Position numbers and translations under genes: made by a program
Notes under the pieces: generated by a model
What the model saw: the letters and a program-made list of their open reading frames with translations, nothing else
What the model was told of the DNA's origin: nothing
Databases searched by the model: none
From: Bradyrhizobium sp. AZCC 1610
Lineage (GTDB): Bacteria > Pseudomonadota > Alphaproteobacteria > Rhizobiales > Xanthobacteraceae
Direction: 5' to 3'
Assembly (NCBI RefSeq): GCF_036924515.1
Contig: NZ_JAZHRR010000001.1
Location: 3,877,001 to 3,941,000, forward strand
DNA: 64,000 nt
Part shown: piece by piece, positions 61,951 through 64,000 of the stretch
Layout: each line of letters begins with the position of its first letter
Numbering within the stretch: position 1 is the stretch's first letter

Positions 61951-63198
61951 ATGCCTGCCCGCCATCGCTCCGCCCTTCCCGCAGCCCTCTGCCTGTTGGC
62001 GGCTACCGCTTCCGCCCTTGCCGACGAGATCATGCTGCCGCGCGAGCCGCAGATCGGGCCGCGGCCGTTTTATCTGGTCGACAAGATGAAGGACGGGCCG
62101 CTGAAGCAACAGCTCAGCCAATGCACCGGGCCGTTCCGAAAGACCGACTTTTCCATCGGCCACCGCGGCGCGGCGCTGGAATTCCCCGAGCACACAAAAG
62201 AGTCTTATGTAGCGGCTGCCCGGATGGGCGCCGGCATCATCGAATGCGATGTGACCTTTACCAAAGACCGCGAACTGGTCTGCCGGCATTCGCAATGCGA
62301 CCTGCACACCACGACCAACATTTTGACGGTGCCGGAGCTTGCTGCAAAATGCTCGCAAGCCTTCAGCCCAGCCGATCCGGCAACCGGCAAGAAGGCGTCG
62401 GCAAAATGCTGCACCAGCGACATCACGCTCGCCGAATTCCGCACGTTGACCGCGAAGATGGACGGCTTCAACGCCGATGCGAAGACGCCGGAAGAATACC
62501 AGAACGGCACGCCGCGCTGGCGCACTGATCTTTACGCCAATTCCGGCACGCTGATGACGCATGACGAGAGCATCGCGCTGATCAAAAGCTTAGGGGCCAA
62601 GTTCACGCCGGAATTGAAGGCGGCCGAAGTGGCGATGCCGTTCGACGGCGACTACACGCAGGAGAAATACGCGAGCCAGATGCTGGACGCCTACAAGAAG
62701 GCCGGCATTCCCCCGGGCGACGTATTTGCGCAGAGTTTCAATCTCGCCGACGTGCTCTATTGGGTGAAGACCGAGCCGGCGTTCGGGGCGCAGGCGGTGT
62801 ATCTCGAGGACCGCTACGAGAAGAAGGGTCTCGATCCCGCCAAGCCCGACACCTGGAAGCCCTCGATGGCAGAGTTGAAAACGCAAGGCGTCGCGATCCT
62901 CGGCCCGCCGATCTGGACCATGCTGACGCTGAACGACAAGCGCGAGATTGTCCCGTCCGAATACGCCAAGGCGGCGAAGGCTGCCGGCCTCGATCTGATC
63001 GGCTGGTCGCTGGAGCGCGACGGCCCGCTGCACAAGGGTGGCGGCTTCTATCACCGTTCGGTCAAGGCGGCGATCGACCGCGATGGCGATACGCTGACGG
63101 TGCTGGACGTGCTCGCCAGGCAAGTCGGCGTGCGCGGCATGTTCTCGGACTGGCCGGCGACGACGACGTTCTATGCGAGTTGCACGGGGATGAAGTGA
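61951..63198 (+). CDS. exported glycerophosphodiester phosphodiesterase
   Basis: 415 residues. Signal peptide 1-24 (ending SALA). GDPD motifs: [13 protein letters not shown] (His71, Arg72 and Glu78), ECD (Glu98, Asp100 as metal ligands), CRHSQCD with His113. An insertion with extra cysteines ([31 protein letters not shown]) follows. Reaction: hydrolysis of glycerophosphodiesters to glycerol-3-phosphate and alcohol, in the periplasm. Length and insertion fit the longer bacterial type. GAGGTG precedes the ATG. Confidence 0.93.
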   Translation: MPARHRSALPAALCLLAATASALADEIMLPREPQIGPRPFYLVDKMKDGPLKQQLSQCTGPFRKTDFSIGHRGAALEFPEHTKESYVAAARMGAGIIECDVTFTKDRELVCRHSQCDLHTTTNILTVPELAAKCSQAFSPADPATGKKASAKCCTSDITLAEFRTLTAKMDGFNADAKTPEEYQNGTPRWRTDLYANSGTLMTHDESIALIKSLGAKFTPELKAAEVAMPFDGDYTQEKYASQMLDAYKKAGIPPGDVFAQSFNLADVLYWVKTEPAFGAQAVYLEDRYEKKGLDPAKPDTWKPSMAELKTQGVAILGPPIWTMLTLNDKREIVPSEYAKAAKAAGLDLIGWSLERDGPLHKGGGFYHRSVKAAIDRDGDTLTVLDVLARQVGVRGMFSDWPATTTFYASCTGMK

Positions 63199-63238
63199 GG
63201 GGCTGGACGACCTTCGCGAAACCTTGCCCGCAGGCACG

Positions 63239-63595
63239 TCAACTCAGTTTCATGGGGCTATCACCAACCACCCGGAGATCGATCCTGCCGATCAGATCCG
63301 AACGGAGCGTCTCGGCGGCGCTGATGGCGTCCGTCGTCTGCCGCAACGTGCTGACATTCGATCCGAGCGACACGATTCCGCCGAGCACCGCGGCGATCGA
63401 TCCGAGGGCGGCGACCTGACTGGACCCGAACAGGCCGAGCACCATCACGAGCAGCAATGCGACGCCGCCGGCGATTACCGCCTTGGAAACCAGAATGATC
63501 TTTCGGCATCGCTCGGCGACTCCGGCAAGCTCCTCGAGCCGCTCCTCGATGAGTGAAATCTCGTCGGTCGGGTCGTCCTCTGCCGTCAGATTCAA
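63239..63595 (-). CDS. hypothetical membrane protein
   Basis: 118 residues from TTG 63595, the most plausible start since no ATG precedes the conserved part. Acidic helix DEISLIEERLEELAGVAERC, a pair of membrane segments (KAVIAGGVALLLVMVLGLFG, VAALGSIAAVLGGIVSLGSN), then a soluble C-terminal helix LRQTTDAISAAETLRSDLIG. Similar two-helix proteins are common in Bradyrhizobium; no function known to me. The start is uncertain. Confidence 0.65.
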   Translation of the reverse strand: MNLTAEDDPTDEISLIEERLEELAGVAERCRKIILVSKAVIAGGVALLLVMVLGLFGSSQVAALGSIAAVLGGIVSLGSNVSTLRQTTDAISAAETLRSDLIGRIDLRVVGDSPMKLS

Positions 63596-63662
63596 GATCG
63601 AGCACCAATGAGTTTCGTTGGTTGGGTTAGTAACCCACCCTACCCGCCGACCGGCTTTCGCG

Positions 63663-64000
63663 CTAGACCGGCTCCAGGCCCAGCGCCTGCGCGCTCTCGA
63701 TCCAGGTTGGCAATTCGCGCTGATACAGCGCATTGCTTTCCTTGAAACCGAGCGCCGGCTCCAGCACGAACGTGCTAAGAACTTCCTTCACTTTCGGATC
63801 GTTGTTGGCGGCCACGCAGAGTTCCGACAGCCGGTCGACGATCGGCTGCGACACAGCCTTTGGCACAGCCCAGCCCGTGAAGCCGCTGATGGTAAAGAAC
63901 TTCGATGTGGCGCCCTGTTCAGGCAGCGTCTTGACGTTCGGAATCGCGGCGACCTTCTTCGAGTGCACCGCGAACACCACGCCGTGGTTGCCTTGCAGGA
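63663..64000 (-). CDS. Bug/TctC-type periplasmic binding protein (C-terminal part)
   Basis: About 112 residues to the window edge, 5' part missing. Features: LQGNHGVVFAV, KKVAAIPNVKTLPEQGATSK, FTISGFTGWAVPKAVSQPIV and DRLSELCVAA, the C-terminal half of the tripartite tricarboxylate transporter solute receptor family. The P-N-V-x-T-L-x-E-x-G and W-A-V-P-K segments are the familiar ones. Binds carboxylates such as citrate or aromatic acids; substrate unknown. The start and signal peptide are outside. Confidence 0.9.
   Translation of the reverse strand, partial: LQGNHGVVFAVHSKKVAAIPNVKTLPEQGATSKFFTISGFTGWAVPKAVSQPIVDRLSELCVAANNDPKVKEVLSTFVLEPALGFKESNALYQRELPTWIESAQALGLEPV

Overview
The window is high-GC DNA from an alphaproteobacterium, most likely Bradyrhizobium or a close relative (Nitrobacteraceae). 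The evidence is the gene content (PAS histidine kinases, GGDEF/EAL proteins, many small secreted and Tat-exported proteins, Bug-type binding protein), a dispersed repeat that I recognise from Bradyrhizobium genomes, and many REP-like palindromes. The genus is an inference from family resemblance; nothing here is a species marker.

Layout. 1-13.7 kb: the start of a biotin carboxylase subunit, a secreted nuclease, a hybrid PAS kinase next to a GGDEF/EAL protein, a PPC/DUF296 protein, a duplicated DUF6328 membrane protein, a CsbD-like stress protein, several very small proteins and a DUF1772 protein, then a repeat-rich gap. 14-21.7 kb: 1-Cys peroxiredoxin, DUF2177 protein, chemotaxis receptor, EamA exporter, CPA2 antiporter with UspA-like tail, ClpP-like secreted protein. 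21.7-31.1 kb: an intact tRNA-Arg(TCG) at one end and a decayed 3' tRNA fragment at the other enclose a patchy accessory stretch. It holds a PadR regulator coupled to a beta-lactamase-fold hydrolase broken by an in-frame stop, an MFS transporter without a canonical start codon, TetR and FabA, and relics of RidA, EAL and bicupin genes. This looks like an old, eroding island, although no integrase is visible.

31.1-43.9 kb: small periplasmic proteins, a GrlR-like protein, a large PAS histidine kinase, then a minus-strand cluster of six genes (thiolase, Zn-ribbon/OB protein, MaoC hydratase, SDR dehydrogenase, DapA-family aldolase/lyase, NUDIX) that reads as a catabolic acyl-CoA pathway with REP elements in its gaps. 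43.9-50.5 kb: a coupled zinc metallopeptidase and ATP-grasp ligase (the ligase carries a frameshift) and a fused indolepyruvate ferredoxin oxidoreductase. 51.6-56.1 kb: the most interesting locus, a compact TOMM (azol(in)e peptide) cluster. It contains a 171-residue precursor with a 20-cysteine Gly/Arg-rich core, a hairpin, a fused E1-like/YcaO cyclodehydratase and a SagB-type dehydrogenase with a 4-nt gene overlap; a two-domain VOC protein is divergent from it. 56-64 kb: PEP-mutase-like lyase, NIPSNAP protein, ArsR regulator, exported alpha/beta hydrolase, a GCG/CRPN small protein, a Trp/Arg-rich Tat protein, a glycerophosphodiesterase and the end of a Bug/TctC binding protein.

Functional reading: most of the window is signalling (three large sensory proteins and a chemoreceptor), envelope-exported small proteins and acyl-CoA catabolism. 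The TOMM locus and the tRNA-flanked stretch are the accessory parts. Coordinates of genes shorter than 60 codons, and chosen starts, were worked out by reading the strand directly.
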